A stretch of 64,000 bases of DNA from Enoplosus armatus (GCF_043641665.1 NC_092196.1:186001-250000); one strand, 5' to 3'; numbered from the stretch's first letter, positions 38,266 through 51,100 are shown. Notes: generated by a model not told the origin, from the letters alone. Translations and numbers: made by a program.

Positions 38266-41200
38266 TAAGAATTCTAGTACAGCGTCAGAATTCTAGAATT
38301 TTGACAGAATTCTATAATGACCTCAGAATTCTAGAATGTCGACAGAATTCTAGAATCACATAAGAATTCTAGAATGACCTCAGAATTCTAGAACAACATC
38401 GGAATTCTGGAATGTCAATAGAATTCTGGAATGTCGATAGAATTCTAGAATGACATCAGAATTTTAGAATGTTGACAGAATTCTAGAACAGCGTAAAAAT
38501 CCCAGAATGTTCACAGAATTTTAGAACAGCGTCAGAATTATAGATTGTTGACAGAATTTTAGGCTGACATCAGAGTTGTAGAATGACATCAGAATTCTAG
38601 AATGTTGACAGAATTCTAGAATGACTTCAGAGTTGTAGAATGTCGACTGAATTGTAGAATCTCAAAAAAATTCCAGAGTGACATCAGAAATGTAGAACAG
38701 CATCATAATTCTAGAATGTCATCAGAATTCTAGACTGACATCAAAATTCTAGAATGACCTCAGAATTATAGAATGACATCAGAATTATAGAATGACATCA
38801 GAATTCTAGAACATCAGAATTCTGGAATGTCGAAAGAATTCTAGAATGACATCAGACTTCTAGAACAAAGCCAAAATTCTAGAAAGTCGACATAATTCTA
38901 GAATGACATCAGAATTCTAGAATGACATCAGAATTGTAGAATGTTGACAGAATTCTAGAATGTCATCAGAATTCTAGAATGTCGACAGAATTCTAAAATG
39001 ACCTCAGAAATCTAGAATGTCATCAGAATTCTAAAATGACATCAGAATTATAGAATGACCTCAGAATTCTAGAACATCAGAATTCTGGAATGTCGAAAGA
39101 ATTCTAGAATGACATCAGAATTCTAGAACGTCAGAATTATAGAATGACATCTTAATTCTAGGACGTCAGAATTGTAGAATGACATCAGAATTCTAGAACA
39201 TCAGAATTCTGGAATGTCGAAAGAATTCTAGAATGACATCAGACTTCTAGAACAAAGCCAAAATTCTAGAAAGTCGACATAATTCTAGAATGACATCAGA
39301 ATTCTAGAATGACATCAGAATTGTAGAATGTTGACAGAATTCTAGAATGTCATCAGAATTCTAGAATGTCGACAGAATTCTAAAATGACCTCAGAAATCT
39401 AGAATGTCATCAGAATTCTAAAATGACATCAGAATTATAGAATGACCTCAGAATTCTAGAACATCAGAATTCTGGAATGTCGAAAGAATTCTAGAATGAC
39501 ATCAGAATTCTAGAACGTCAGAATTATAGAATGACATCTTAATTCTAGGACGTCAGAATTGTAGAATGACATCAGAATTCTAGAACATCAGAATTCTGGA
39601 ATGTCGAAAGAATTCTAGAATGACATCAGAATTCTAGAACAGCGTCAGAATTCTAGAATGTTGACAGAATTCTAGAATGACCTCAGAATTCTAGAATGTC
39701 GACAGAATTCTAGAATGACATAAGAATTCTAGAATGACGACAGAATTCTAAAATGACCTCAGAATTCTAGAATGTCATCAGAATTCTAGAATGACCTCAG
39801 AATTCTAGAATGTTGAGAAAATTCTAGAATGTCGAAAGAATTCTAAAATGACCTCAGAATTCTAGAATGTCATCAGAATTCTAGAATGACATCAGAATTC
39901 TGGAATGTCGATAGAATTCTGGAATTTAGATAGAATTCTAGAATGACATCAGAATTGTAGAATGTTGACAGAATTCTAGAATGTCATCAGTATTCTAGAA
40001 TGTCGACAGAATTCTAAAATGACCTCAGAATTCTAGAATGTGTTCAGAATTCTAGAACAACATCAGAATTCTGGAATGTCGATAGAATTCTGGAATGTCG
40101 ATAGAATTCTGGAATGTCGATAGAATTGTAGAATGACATCAGAATTGTAGAATGTTGACAGAATTGTAGATCAGCGTCATAATTCTAGAATGTTGACAGA
40201 TATCTAGAATGACATCAGAGTGTAGAACAGAGGCAGGATCCTAGAATGACATCCGAATTCTAGGACAGCGTTAGAATCCTAAAACAGCGTCAGAATTCTA
40301 GAATGACCTCAGAATTCTAGAATGTCATCAGAATTCTAGAATGTTGACAAAATTCTAGAATGTCGACAGAATTCTAAAATGACCTCAGAATTCTTGAATG
40401 ACCTCAGAATTCTAGAACGACATCAGAATTCTGGAATGTCGATAGAATTCTGGAATGTCGATAGAATTCTAGAATGACATCAGAATTCTAGAATGACCTC
40501 AGAATTCTAGAACAACATCAGAATTCTGGAATGTCGAAAGAATTCTAGAATGACATCAGAATTCTAGAACAAAGTCAAAATTCTAGAATGTCGACATAAT
40601 TCTAGAATAACATCAGAATTCTAGAATAACATCAGAATTCTGGAATGTCGAAAGAATTCTAAAATGACATCAGAATTATAGAATGACATCAGAATTCTAG
40701 AACATCAGAATTCTGGAATGTCGAAAGAATTCTAGAATGACATCAGACTTCTAGAACAAAGCCAAAATTCTAGAAAGTCGACATAATTCTAGAATGACAT
40801 CAGAATTCTAGAATGACATCAGAATTGTAGAATGTTGACAGAATTCTAGAATGTCATCAGAATTCTAGAATGTCGACAGAATTCTAAAATGACCTCAGAA
40901 ATCTAGAATGTCATCAGAATTCTAAAATGACATCAGAATTATAGAATGACCTCAGAATTCTAGAACATCAGAATTCTGGAACATCAGAATTCTGGAATGT
41001 CGAAAGAATTCTAGAATGACATCAGAATTCTAGAACAGCGTCAGAATTCTAGAATGTTGACAGAATTCTAGAATGACCTCAGAATTCTAGAATGTCGAAA
41101 GAATTCTAGAATGACATAAGAATTCTAGAATGACGACAGAATTCTAAAATGACCTCAGAATTCTAGAATGTCATCAGAATTCTAGAATGACCTCAGAATT

Positions 41201-42856
41201 CTAGAATGTTGAGAAAATTCTAGAATGTCGACAGAATTCTAAAATGACCTCAGAATTCCAGAATGTCATCAGAATTCTAGAATGACATCAGAATTCTGGA
41301 ATGTCGATAGAATTCTGGAATTTAGATAGAATTCTAGAATGACATCAGAATTGTAGAATGTTGACAGAATTCTAGAATGTCATCAGTATTCTAGAATGTC
41401 GACAGAATTCTAAAATGACCTCAGAATTCTAGAATGTCATCAGAATTCTAGAACAACATCAGAATTCTGGAATGTCGATAGAATTCTGGAATGTCGATAG
41501 AATTCTAGAATGACATCAGAATTGTAGAATGTTGACAGAATTGTAGATCAGCGTCATAATTCTAGAATGTTGACAGATATCTAGAATGACATCAGAGTGT
41601 AGAACAGAGGCAGGATCCTAGAACGACATCAGAATTCTGGAATGTCGATAGAATTCTGGAATGTCGATAGAATTCTAGAATGACATCAGAATTCTAGAAT
41701 GACCTCAGAATTCTAGAACAATATCAGAATTCTGGAATGTCGAAAGAATTCTAGAATGACATCAGAATTCTAGAACAAAGTCAAAATTCTAGAATGTCGA
41801 CATAATTCTAGAATAACATCAGAATTCTAGAATAACATCAGAATTCTGGAATGTCGAAAGAATTCTAAAATGACATCAGAATTCAGGAACAAAGTCAAAA
41901 TTCTAGAATGTCGACATAATTCTAGAATGACATCAGAATTCTAGAAAAGCGTCAGAATTCTAGAATGTTGACAGCATTCTAGAATGACCTCAGAATTCTA
42001 GAATGTCATCAGAATTCTAGAATGACATCAGAATTCTGGAATGTCGATAGAATTCTAGAATGTTGACATAATTCTAGAATGACAGCAGAATTCTCGAACA
42101 GCGTCAGAATTCTAGAATGTTGACAGAATTCTAGAATGACCTCAGAATTCTAGAATGTCGACAGAATTCTAGAATGACATAAGAATTCTAGAACAACATC
42201 TGAATTCCGGAATGTCGATAGAATTCTGGAATGTCGATAGAATTCTAGAATGACATCAGAATTGTAGAATGTTGACAGAATTTTAGAATTTCATCAGAAT
42301 TCTAGAATGTCATCAGAATTCTAAAATGATCTCAGAATTCTAGAATGTCATCAGAATTCTAGAATGACCTCAGAATTCTAGAACAATATCAGAATTCTGG
42401 AATGTCAAAAGAATTCTAGAATGACATCAGACTTCTAGAACAAAGCCAAAATTCTAGAAAGTCGACATAATTCTGGAATGACATCAGAATTCTAGAATGT
42501 CATCAGAATTCTAGAACAACATCAGAATTCTGGAATGTCGATAGAATTCTGGAATTTCGATAAAATTCTAGAATGACATCAGAATTGTAGAATGTTGACA
42601 GAATTGTAGAATGTCATCAGTATTTTAGAATGTCGACAGAATCCTAAAATGACCTCAGAATTCTAGAATGTCATCAGAATTCTAGAATGACCTCAGAATT
42701 CTAGAATGTTGAGAAAATTCTAGAATGTCGACAGAATTATAAAATGACCTCAGAATTCTAGAATGTCATCAGAATTTTAGAATGTTGACAGAACTCTAGA
42801 ATGTCATCAGAATTGTAGAATGTCGACAAAATTCTAAAATGACCTCAGAATTCTGA
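38266..42856 (-). repeat. 19-bp satellite array, inverted part 3
   Basis: About 240 monomers in reverse orientation from the L2 tail to the end of the field, where CAGAATTCTGA gives way to non-repeat GATTGAGGGAGG. Internal block duplications are visible. The AGACTTC-marked block recurs at 38,854, 39,241 and 40,745, and a GGAATTTAGA variant recurs at 39,921 and 41,317. Confidence 0.95.
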
Positions 42857-43002
42857 GATTGAGGGAGGAAGACCGTACCCACGTCAGCACAGACAACACA
42901 GAACACAAGAAAGAGACAAACAGGATTATGTAAAAAACATGGAGGGGGAAAACACTAGGAAGCACTAGGGAAAAATACAAGAGTACGGAATGGCCGAAAA
43001 AA
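42857..43002. other. Transition from satellite to non-satellite DNA
   Basis: Sequence with no recognisable gene. It is the first non-satellite stretch on the right side of the field. Confidence 0.5.
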
Positions 43003-43430
43003 GGTCTCAAAATATCAGAATTTCAAATGTACGAATTCAGGAACTCATATGACTTCTAGTATCAATTTGTCAAATTATAAATTTCATAAAGCATGATGAC
43101 TTCATATGAACATTTTTGAGAATTTGTATATTAACTAAACAACAGCACTTATTCTGCTACTGATGTGCTGCTTTCATGACATAAACTGTACTGAAAAGAC
43201 ATGATCTCAAAATATCAGAATTTCACATATATGCAATTAGGAACTCATATGACTTTTAGTATAAATTTGAAAAATTCTAAATCTTATCCAACATAATGTC
43301 ATGACTTCATATGAACATATTCAGGAATTTACAACAGCACTCATTCTGCTACTTATGTGCTGCGTTCATGGCACAGCCAGCACTGAAAAGACATGATCTC
43401 AAAATATCAGAATTTCATGTGTACATAACC
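43003..43430 (+). repeat. ~195-bp tandem repeat, 2.2 copies
   Basis: Units begin at 43,003, 43,203 and 43,395 with TCTCAAAATATCAGAATTTCA and share CTCATATGACTT, GACTTCATATGAACAT and the CAACAGCACT...TTCTGCTACT stretch. The copies have diverged, so the repeat is old. A related AATTCAGGAA motif recurs through 43-51 kb. Confidence 0.8.
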
Positions 43431-44608
43431 AGGAACTTGGTGTGTTGTGTGCCTCTACCGGCACCGACTTTGGACCATGTTACTCCAACATTGAACCACT
43501 GTGCAGTAACCTACATGGACTATACTGGTGAGTGATAAGAGACTTTTCTTCATCTTCCGTTTTTTGCTTTGCTGAAACTTGGCGATGTGGATCAATACCG
43601 AACTCTGCGCTGCAATTGGCAGGCTTCCAGCTTCAGAAACTGAACCTGTCTACTCCTCCATGAGTCTGCATCACTCATTACGATCCGGTTCACATTTCAC
43701 CACAGGCCAACATGCAGAAGGCACAGCGTACGCTCACTGACTAAATACTGGGTGTGCAGCAGAAAAACTCCGACTTCTTTGTCATTGTTTTCTGCGACTT
43801 TAAAAAAGGAAATCACAACCAAATAAAGACAACTTATTAAATGCCCAACCAGAGAGTAGAACACTTAGGATCACTGTTACATCACAGTAAACAGTGCTTA
43901 TCACACTTATTGTGCTGCACTGGGACACTGATCACATCATGGTCTACCTGATTCCTGCACACTGGCAGAAATTAAAGCTCATTAAACCTGTTGTGAGGAT
44001 TTAAAAAAGTGGTCCAGTGAAGCTGTGGAGGATCTTCGTGCATATTTGGACCTAACTGACTGGGATGATTTCAGAACTTCTACCAACAGTCTGGATGAAT
44101 ACACAGAGGCTGTGATATCATACATCTGCTTCTGTGAGGACTGCTGTGTACCATCACACACCAGGGTGAGTTATAACAATGACAAACCCGGGTCCACAGT
44201 CAAGCTCAAGGTTGGAAAAGGTGGAAGTGTTCAGAAGTGGGGAAAAGGACCAGTTTACAGAATGTAAATACAGGTTTAGCAAGGCATTGAGAGATGCTTA
44301 ACAACTGTATTCTGAGAATCTCCAACAGCAGATGTCATCGAGCAACTCTGCCTCTGTTCAACTGTCAAAGAGACAGTCATGACACTATCCCCCGTGACTC
44401 CATCCTCCAGATCCTCCTCCCCCAACTCAGCAGGAGCCTGGGTCTTTCCACAACTGCCTACCTGAGAGGACCCCTCCTCCCCTAGCACACCGACAATTCT
44501 CCATCCTGGAGTGGGACAGAACCCTGCAAAGCAGCCGGACCTGACGCTGTCTTTCCATTCACCCTGTGCAACTGTTCAGACATCTTCAACACCTCAATGA
44601 AGACATGC

Positions 44609-45020
44609 TGTCGTCGGAATTTTAGGAAAAACAGAAGACTGGCAACAAGGGAGTAGTTCTTGTGGTTTTAGTCACGTCTGCACAGGGACGGCCCCGACAG
44701 CAACTCAGTTGCTCCTGCCCGGCTGACCATACTGCATCTTAGAGTGGTCTGCTTTATACCGCATGTACAGCAAAGAATGTGAATACTAGTAAGACATGTC
44801 ACTCTTTGACAGTCATCACCTTGTAGGGAACAAGGCCACGATTAAAAAAAAAAGAAAAAAGAAAGTAATTATAGACAGCAGAAAATACACAACTGAGAAC
44901 ATGTGGATAAGGCTATGGTCCTTTGCCTTTGCTAGGGTCCAAGGGCACCACAGCAAATACATGTGACCTAAAATAAACTCTTCCGGGTGAGGAAGGGATG
45001 GGTTGTATTTTCCCACTACA
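44609..45020. mobile_element. Solo LTR A in the decayed LINE
   Basis: A 412-bp segment starting TGTCGTCGG and ending CCACTACA, flanked on both sides by CATGC (44,604-44,608 and 45,021-45,025), a perfect 5-bp target duplication. Removing it and one CATGC restores the LINE sequence (ACATGCCAC). No internal retroelement region is present, so it is a solo LTR. An AATAAA about 50 bp before the plus-strand end weakly favours plus orientation. I do not recognise the family. Confidence 0.82.
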
Positions 45021-45033
45021 CATGCCACATACC

Positions 45034-45767
45034 TGTAACAGGTCGGTATGGGACCCAATTACAGCGCAGATACAGGCAGGTATGGTTGGTAATGACTTTT
45101 ATTTTTAGTATGTGCAGGGAATAGTGCAGACAGGTAAAACTGTTAAAACAATGCAGGTCTTGCTTCTGGTTGTTAGCCCACAGAGGCTCCTCATCACGCC
45201 ATGAGCTTGGCTCAGTGGAGCTGAACCGGGGTGGAGGTGAGTACAGGGCAGGTAGACAGTTCTGGTACTCAAAGTTCTGAGGGGAGCAGAGGAGCCAACA
45301 GGCAAGTATGCGCACACGGTGGCGTGTGTGGCGATACTGTGAGAGTCTCTGATCCACTGAAAGCCACCAGGGAGAAGATGACTGAACTCACGCTGTGCAG
45401 AGAATCACCAAACAGTCCAGGGGAGAGGCAGACAGAAACCAGGAACGGAGAGGCGAAGCTCGTGGTCGGGGACGGAAGGCTTAAATGATGTCTGGGGCAG
45501 CAACAAGGCAGGATGGTCAGAGGCATGCAGGGTCGAAACTGGGAGATCAGTCCGAGAAACGCTGGAAAGTGTTGCATGAGGAACAAAGAACAATCGGGCA
45601 ACAGGTGAGGGGAGAGGGGCAGTCTAAATACCTGGCTGGTTGCCTGATGACAAGCAGCTGCAGGAGCAGGTAGCTGAGAGGTGGGTGTGGCTGGCAATCA
45701 GGTGAAGCAGAGGAGAGGTGAGTGGAAAATGATTGAGGTGACAGAGGTGAGGAGGCAGAATGTGACA
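45034..45767 (-). mobile_element. Solo LTR B (Gypsy-like) in the decayed LINE
   Basis: A 734-bp segment that, on the minus strand, starts TGTCACATTCTGCC and ends GACCTGTTACA, with an AATAAA about 70 bp before the end. It is flanked by ATACC (45,029-45,033) and GTACC (45,768-45,772), a 5-bp target duplication with one later change. The LINE reading resumes directly (CACGTACCAGCC expected; CACATACC and GTACCACCC seen). The inverted terminal TGT/ACA, length and terminal sequence suit a Ty3/Gypsy LTR. The several short open frames here are artefacts. Confidence 0.83.
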
Positions 45768-45931
45768 GTACCACCCTGCTTCAAGACCTCTAACATCATC
45801 CCTATCCCCCAAAAAGTCAAGGACCATAGGACTTAATGACCACAGACCCTCACTGACCCACTTCTGGACCACCTGCAGCTCGCCGACAGAGCCAACAGGT
45901 CTTTAGAAGATGCAGTAAACATGGTTCATTT

Positions 45932-46634
45932 TGTTATAATTTACCATTGCTATTAGACGGTTGCATCACTTTCTATCCCAGGTTTGTTTGTGTTTGTGTA
46001 TTATTTTCACATCAAAGCATATGAGTAGGTTAAAGCAAACACACAGTTAGACAGAGTTAGTTGTAATTACATTTATTATGTTGCAGGTTGAACATTGTTT
46101 AATTGTTTGTTTCTTTGTTCAAACCCACCATGCAGGACCATCACTGGGCCAAACCAAGTGGAGGGTTTTCTTCTTCGTAGAAATATTTCTTTTGTTGATT
46201 TGATGCATTCTAAAGTAATGTGCTAGAATTACTTACCGTTTATAGAGTCATTTTGTGATGTAGATGAGCTTGTAAAGGAGTCCAACAGTTGTTATTGTTC
46301 TTTGATTTCCTTGTATTAAGGTTAGTGTGTAGGTCAACCTTGTGGTACTGGCTGAGGCAGTCTAGGTGGGAATTGAACACTGTATACAGTCAGTTGAATT
46401 CTTGCTCCTAAGAAGGAGAGGTGAGGCTGTGCTGCCATAAACACATGCCTTTTGTTTTAGTTACTATGGGTTAATTTTCTGAATTATTCTCCTTGTCTGT
46501 TTTTTTTTTTTTTGCCTAAGTTACACATGTAATGGAGAGCGCTGTCAATAAATATTCACCTCTGGTAACTCAGGGTGTCTGTTGAGTCTGCCTACCTACC
46601 ACCTTCCTTGACATTCGAGCCAGGCTACTCTACA
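45932..46634 (+). mobile_element. LTR-like block C in the decayed LINE
   Basis: Non-LINE sequence between two LINE pieces. It has TGTTATAA at the left, a T-run, an AATAAATATT polyadenylation-like site near 46,549 and a TACA end at 46,634. LINE coding for roughly 80 residues is missing across it and no target duplication is visible. It may be a retroelement LTR with an adjoining leader fragment, or a compound deletion/insertion. Confidence 0.4.
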
Positions 46635-46875
46635 CTGGGTCCTTTCCTCTCTGCTCTTCTCCCTGTACACACACAGATGCTCCAATCTGCCATCCCTCCA
46701 TGACCTCAAGGACCTGTAAGCTTCCAGGACCCCCTGTATTTTATATTATGTTGCAGTACTTGCTTTCTATTATTTTATTTTCTCTTACTGTGTTTATTGG
46801 TATGCTCAAAACACCTAGACAAATATGTGAAAATGTACTTAGCAATAAACCTGTTTCTAATTTCTGATAATCATG

Positions 46876-48170
46876 TGAAATTAGAGGTTGAATGCACACA
46901 ATTACGATTCATACATCTTTTCATGATATGTATCTTTTTGCATTTTTGCCTTTATTTGAAAGTGACAGGGTACAGGTAAATTAACAGTCACTTGCCTGAC
47001 ATTGTGTAGTTGTGACAATTGGAACGATGACAGCGAAGATTCCAATATTATGTTGCATCTGTCATCGTCGTGGTAACAGCTCTAAACTCCATGGCGACAG
47101 CAACTAGTCTACTACTACTCCTGTTTGTCTCCACCATAACTCTCCTGCTGATGAGACAGACGCGTCAAAATTATGTCACAGACACACATACAAGGAGGGA
47201 GGAAGTGGGAGAGTTTTTATTGGTAAGGGAGATTAGGCTTACGGACCTAAAGTGCTTTGTAAACTATACAAGCCTGCTGTCCTGCATCCCTTCCAACATC
47301 CGCAGTAAACAAACACACAGATACCCAATCACAGTGCAACAATGTTTAACTGTCACCTTAATGTAACCATAGTAACAGGTAATGTTAGTAGCCTATCATA
47401 GTATAACTAGTATAGGCAGATAGGCATATGGCATATTATGGGCCTTGATGACAGTCATTTTTTTCTTTCGTAATATAAGTATTCATGATAGTGTAGATTA
47501 CCCATGGATTTGTGGGTGCCTTTACTATTCTCATTTCTTGATTTCATATTCTCATGTTCAGCATCTAAACATCCTTTTAGTAAGGAAAGAAGTTTCACCT
47601 GTCTTATAAATCACAATGCCATTAATCATGATTTCATATTTCTAAGACCAGAGGATTGTGAAAGTGCATACTAAAGGAGAACACAGCATGTATTCAGGAA
47701 TGTGACTACTATTATTATCATTTCAAATAGTATGACTACCATATTTCTAACTAAAATATTGTATCATGTTTGCATTGAAAATTCCTATATGGAATAACAT
47801 GATTTCAGCTCCATAATCAGGATTTCATATACTTGTGTCCACGTTTGCATATGCTTGCACTTATGAAGTTGTAAACAATTATGTAGGTTTTGTACATTTG
47901 GTGGATGTCACAAACTGTGTGACTGTGTGTCATCTTTTGATATTGTTATAAAGACAAAAAAGACAACAGAATATCTTGAACTTTGACTTTAATTTTGGTC
48001 AGACTCATACAACAGTATAGTATGTTGAACAGAATGAAAGGTTTTAAAACAGGCTGTGAACAGTTGAGAGCAGCAAAAACATCAACATTCATGTCTCTCA
48101 TCTTCTTCTGGAACTGTAACAAGCATGACCCATCAGTCTTTCTATTGCTCCATCTTCTTTTCCTGATCTC
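46876..48170. other. AT-rich non-coding stretch
   Basis: I see no gene. A ~65-bp segment near 47,466-47,530 (containing GTAGATTACCCATGGATTTG) recurs near 48,915-48,975. Short open frames here show no domain or codon signal. Confidence 0.5.
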
Positions 48171-51100
48171 CTACATCTGCCGCCACTGTCTGGCCTTCCC
48201 CAACTGTCTTCTTGTCATCTGGAACATGCTACCACAAGAAAAAAAGGCAATATAGTGTCACAGTAACTATTACACCAAGAAATACATGAAAGCAATATAT
48301 GCTAAATAATACTAAACACCTTTGCAGTTTGCTTTGAAGAATCTTTCCCACCAGTTCCTCATGTAAGCCCTCCGTCTTCTGACATCTATGCAGGAACAGC
48401 ATTATTTTAAGATAATATATTTCTTAAATTGTTTGTCATTGTAAAAAGTGAAATTGCTGTTTTTCTTACCATTATATTCGGACATGAGCCAATTCTTTTC
48501 TGGTTAATAGTCAAAAAACAATATGCATGAACATTCTCTTTGAAGCCAACACAATGTGAATTAGAGATGTAATTAATTGTAACTGTATATAAGTTTGAGC
48601 TACCTTGTTTGCAGACATTTCAAGGGTTGTGTCCTGTAAATTAAAGGCTAATCATTAGTAAAACCACTCACTTCATTAAGCAATCCAAATTTGAATTCAA
48701 TATGTATTCAGGTATAAACCACCAGAACACAAAATCCAGATTTCATATTAAATAAATTCAGGAATTCATAACTTGAGTGCAACTCACCAGTCCAGATTTA
48801 TGAGATGAAATGAATGTCAATATACAACTCATCATTTATATACTCTGGCTTATGCAAATATTGGATATCATTGTCCTGCCTTGTGGGAGGGGTTAAAAAT
48901 ATTTAATATGGCAATACTAGAAATATAAGCATTCATGATTTTGTAGATTACCCATGGATTTGTGTTTGCCTTTGTGTTTGCCTTTACTTCAGTTCTTTGT
49001 TGTGTATCTCTAAGCCTACAGGTACAACTGTACATTTATGTATTCAGGAATTTGTCTATCAACTGGTTCATGTTTTCAGGTCAGTGACAAGGCTTTCTGG
49101 ACAAAGAGAGCGGCTCTGTGGGACATTGCTGCTTGGACACAAGCTGAGGCCTTATCAACCTGAGCTTGGTCACCTGGGTGAGGGTCTCTGATGCTGCAAG
49201 ACCCAAAACACCTGATGACCCCAGTGTCCATCACTAATGATGTGCACTAGCTGAGCATCATTCCCTACTAAAATATGTTGTATGCATTCAGGAATTTGCA
49301 TGCCTTTAAAATGATGATGGAATTATAATTTTATATTCCTGTAACCACTGGATTTGGTAGAAAAACAATGAAGAGATGGCATTTAGCAAAAAGACCTATT
49401 GTTCATATAGTAATTCAGCTACATAACTCAGGCTGCAAATACATGTGCCCATGTTTTTATATATTCTGAAAATGTAAGCATTCATTTTGTGGGCTTTTAC
49501 ACAGTACGTATTTGAGATTTTCAACAGTTTTCCTCGTAATAAATAATGTTCTATCTTATTTTGTGTAAACCAAAACATGACTTATCGATTTTTAAACTAC
49601 ATTGGGACTTATTTTAAAAGTGTTTCACTCATACTGAAATATGATCTTAATATCATTAACGATTTTCTTACGTCTGATTTCTCCTACAGGATGTTGCAAT
49701 CTAAACAGTCATTGGACACCTACAGGAATTTGAACAATTTTAAACCTTGTCAACAGGTAAGTATTCTTGATTTACATTTGTATCAGCACAGTATTTTACA
49801 TGCTTCCATTTTTTAGGTAATAAATATATCATAATGTATATTAATGTGAAAATTCAGGAATGTGTTTACCATGTGTTATTTCTGGTGTTGACTACTACTA
49901 TATGATTTTATATTACTTACGCTGGTGTTGTTTCATGTGCTATTACTTGTTTGAAATTGTATACAATCTAATACATGTTGTTTGTTTATCTTTCTCAAAG
50001 AATTTAATAAGCACATAAAGCAAGAACTCAACATCACGACACCGCAGATGATCTACAGTTCAAACTTAATTTATTCGGAGGAACAGTTATAGTTACAGTT
50101 AACAGGTCTGGGAAACAATCACTTTTCAACATATCTAAAGATTTGGATGGACATATAGACAACCAGTATAACCAATCGAACTGTAGATGGTCGAGCCACT
50201 GCATGTATTGAAGACCAGTTTCTGCGCCAAAGGTCTTCCATGCCTCGCACACTGCACGCATGCAGATATCAATATCTAGGAAACCTGAGGAAACCCATTT
50301 AAATATAAATAAGTGGAGGCCTCGATTACATCCTTACATCCTGTTGACTAAACTCAGCTCCTGTAGGACCACTGAAGCTCTTCTTAGCTACAAGTGTGGG
50401 AGAAATGTATGAAATTCACTGTATTTTTAATAGTCCACCTGATTTAATTTCTAAAAAAGATTAATTTGAGGAAAGTAATCACACATTTAAAAAACTGAAT
50501 GTTCTTGCATTGAATAATGTCACACTTACGGCTTGTGAATGTTCAGACTGGGTTGGGGGTGCTCTTCCTGCTTATTTAACTGAAATGCATCAACATTTAC
50601 ACAATATGAATTAGAGATGTAATTAATTGTAACTATATAAGTTTCAGCTACCTCGTTTGCGGACATTTTCAGGGTAGTGTCCCGTAAATTAAAGGCTAAT
50701 CATTAGTAAAAACACTCACTTCACTAAGCAATCCAAATTTAAATTCAATATGAATTCAGGAATAAATCACCAGAATACAAAATTTACTGGTAATTTACCT
50801 GAAGTTTAAAGACAAAAATAACGAAATGTACATGGTTTTATGGCACACAGAGGACAAGACAAAGTGATACTTACTTGAAACCTCTTGTTTCTCATCTCTA
50901 ATACATACAAACACGCACTTGGTTTTATTAGTTTAGAGATTCATCATTAAAAAGGGATAGACTCAGGCTGACTAAAAATATTGAAGAAAATGAGAAGTAT
51001 CGAGCACAGCATATAAGAGTGTGTTCATAGTAACACCTACCTCAGGAGTTTTGTTGTTCAGAGACCTAGACAAAAGTTAAAATAATCATTTGGAGTCAAA

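Larger units (their letters stand above)
43540..46875 (+). pseudogene. Decayed Rex1-like LINE with nested LTR insertions
   Basis: Fragments in order, plus strand: endonuclease-region remnant near 43,560 (ETW.CGSIPNSALQLAGFQL); 43,800-44,270 with [20 protein letters not shown] and SYNNDKP; 44,490-44,608 with KAAGPDAV and DIFNTS; then, after two LTR insertions, CFKTS-like coding at 45,772 and an ANRSLEDAVN-like piece at 45,890. After a further LTR-like block come 46,635-46,730 (CVLSPLLFSLYT- and NLPSLHDLKDL-like) and the 3' end with AGCAATAAACCTGTTTC near 46,845. Frameshifts and stops are everywhere. It is the same family as the intact copy at 30 kb, but much older. Confidence 0.82.

Noticed and set aside
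498..42856. CRISPR-like array (constant part plus variable part)
   Set aside because: The variable part is only 6 bp from a small recurring set, the unit is 19 bp, no cas genes occur, and the surroundings are clearly vertebrate.
44025..44267. 80-codon open frame that could be a small gene
   Set aside because: Its sequence ([24 protein letters not shown]) belongs to the decayed Rex1-like LINE.
45016..45872. Several overlapping open frames on both strands
   Set aside because: They lie in a solo LTR. No protein domain is present, and the LTR boundaries with target duplication explain the segment.
49080..49190. Possible plus-strand exon bounded by AG and GT
   Set aside because: It is isolated, with no phase-compatible partner exon or recognisable domain nearby.
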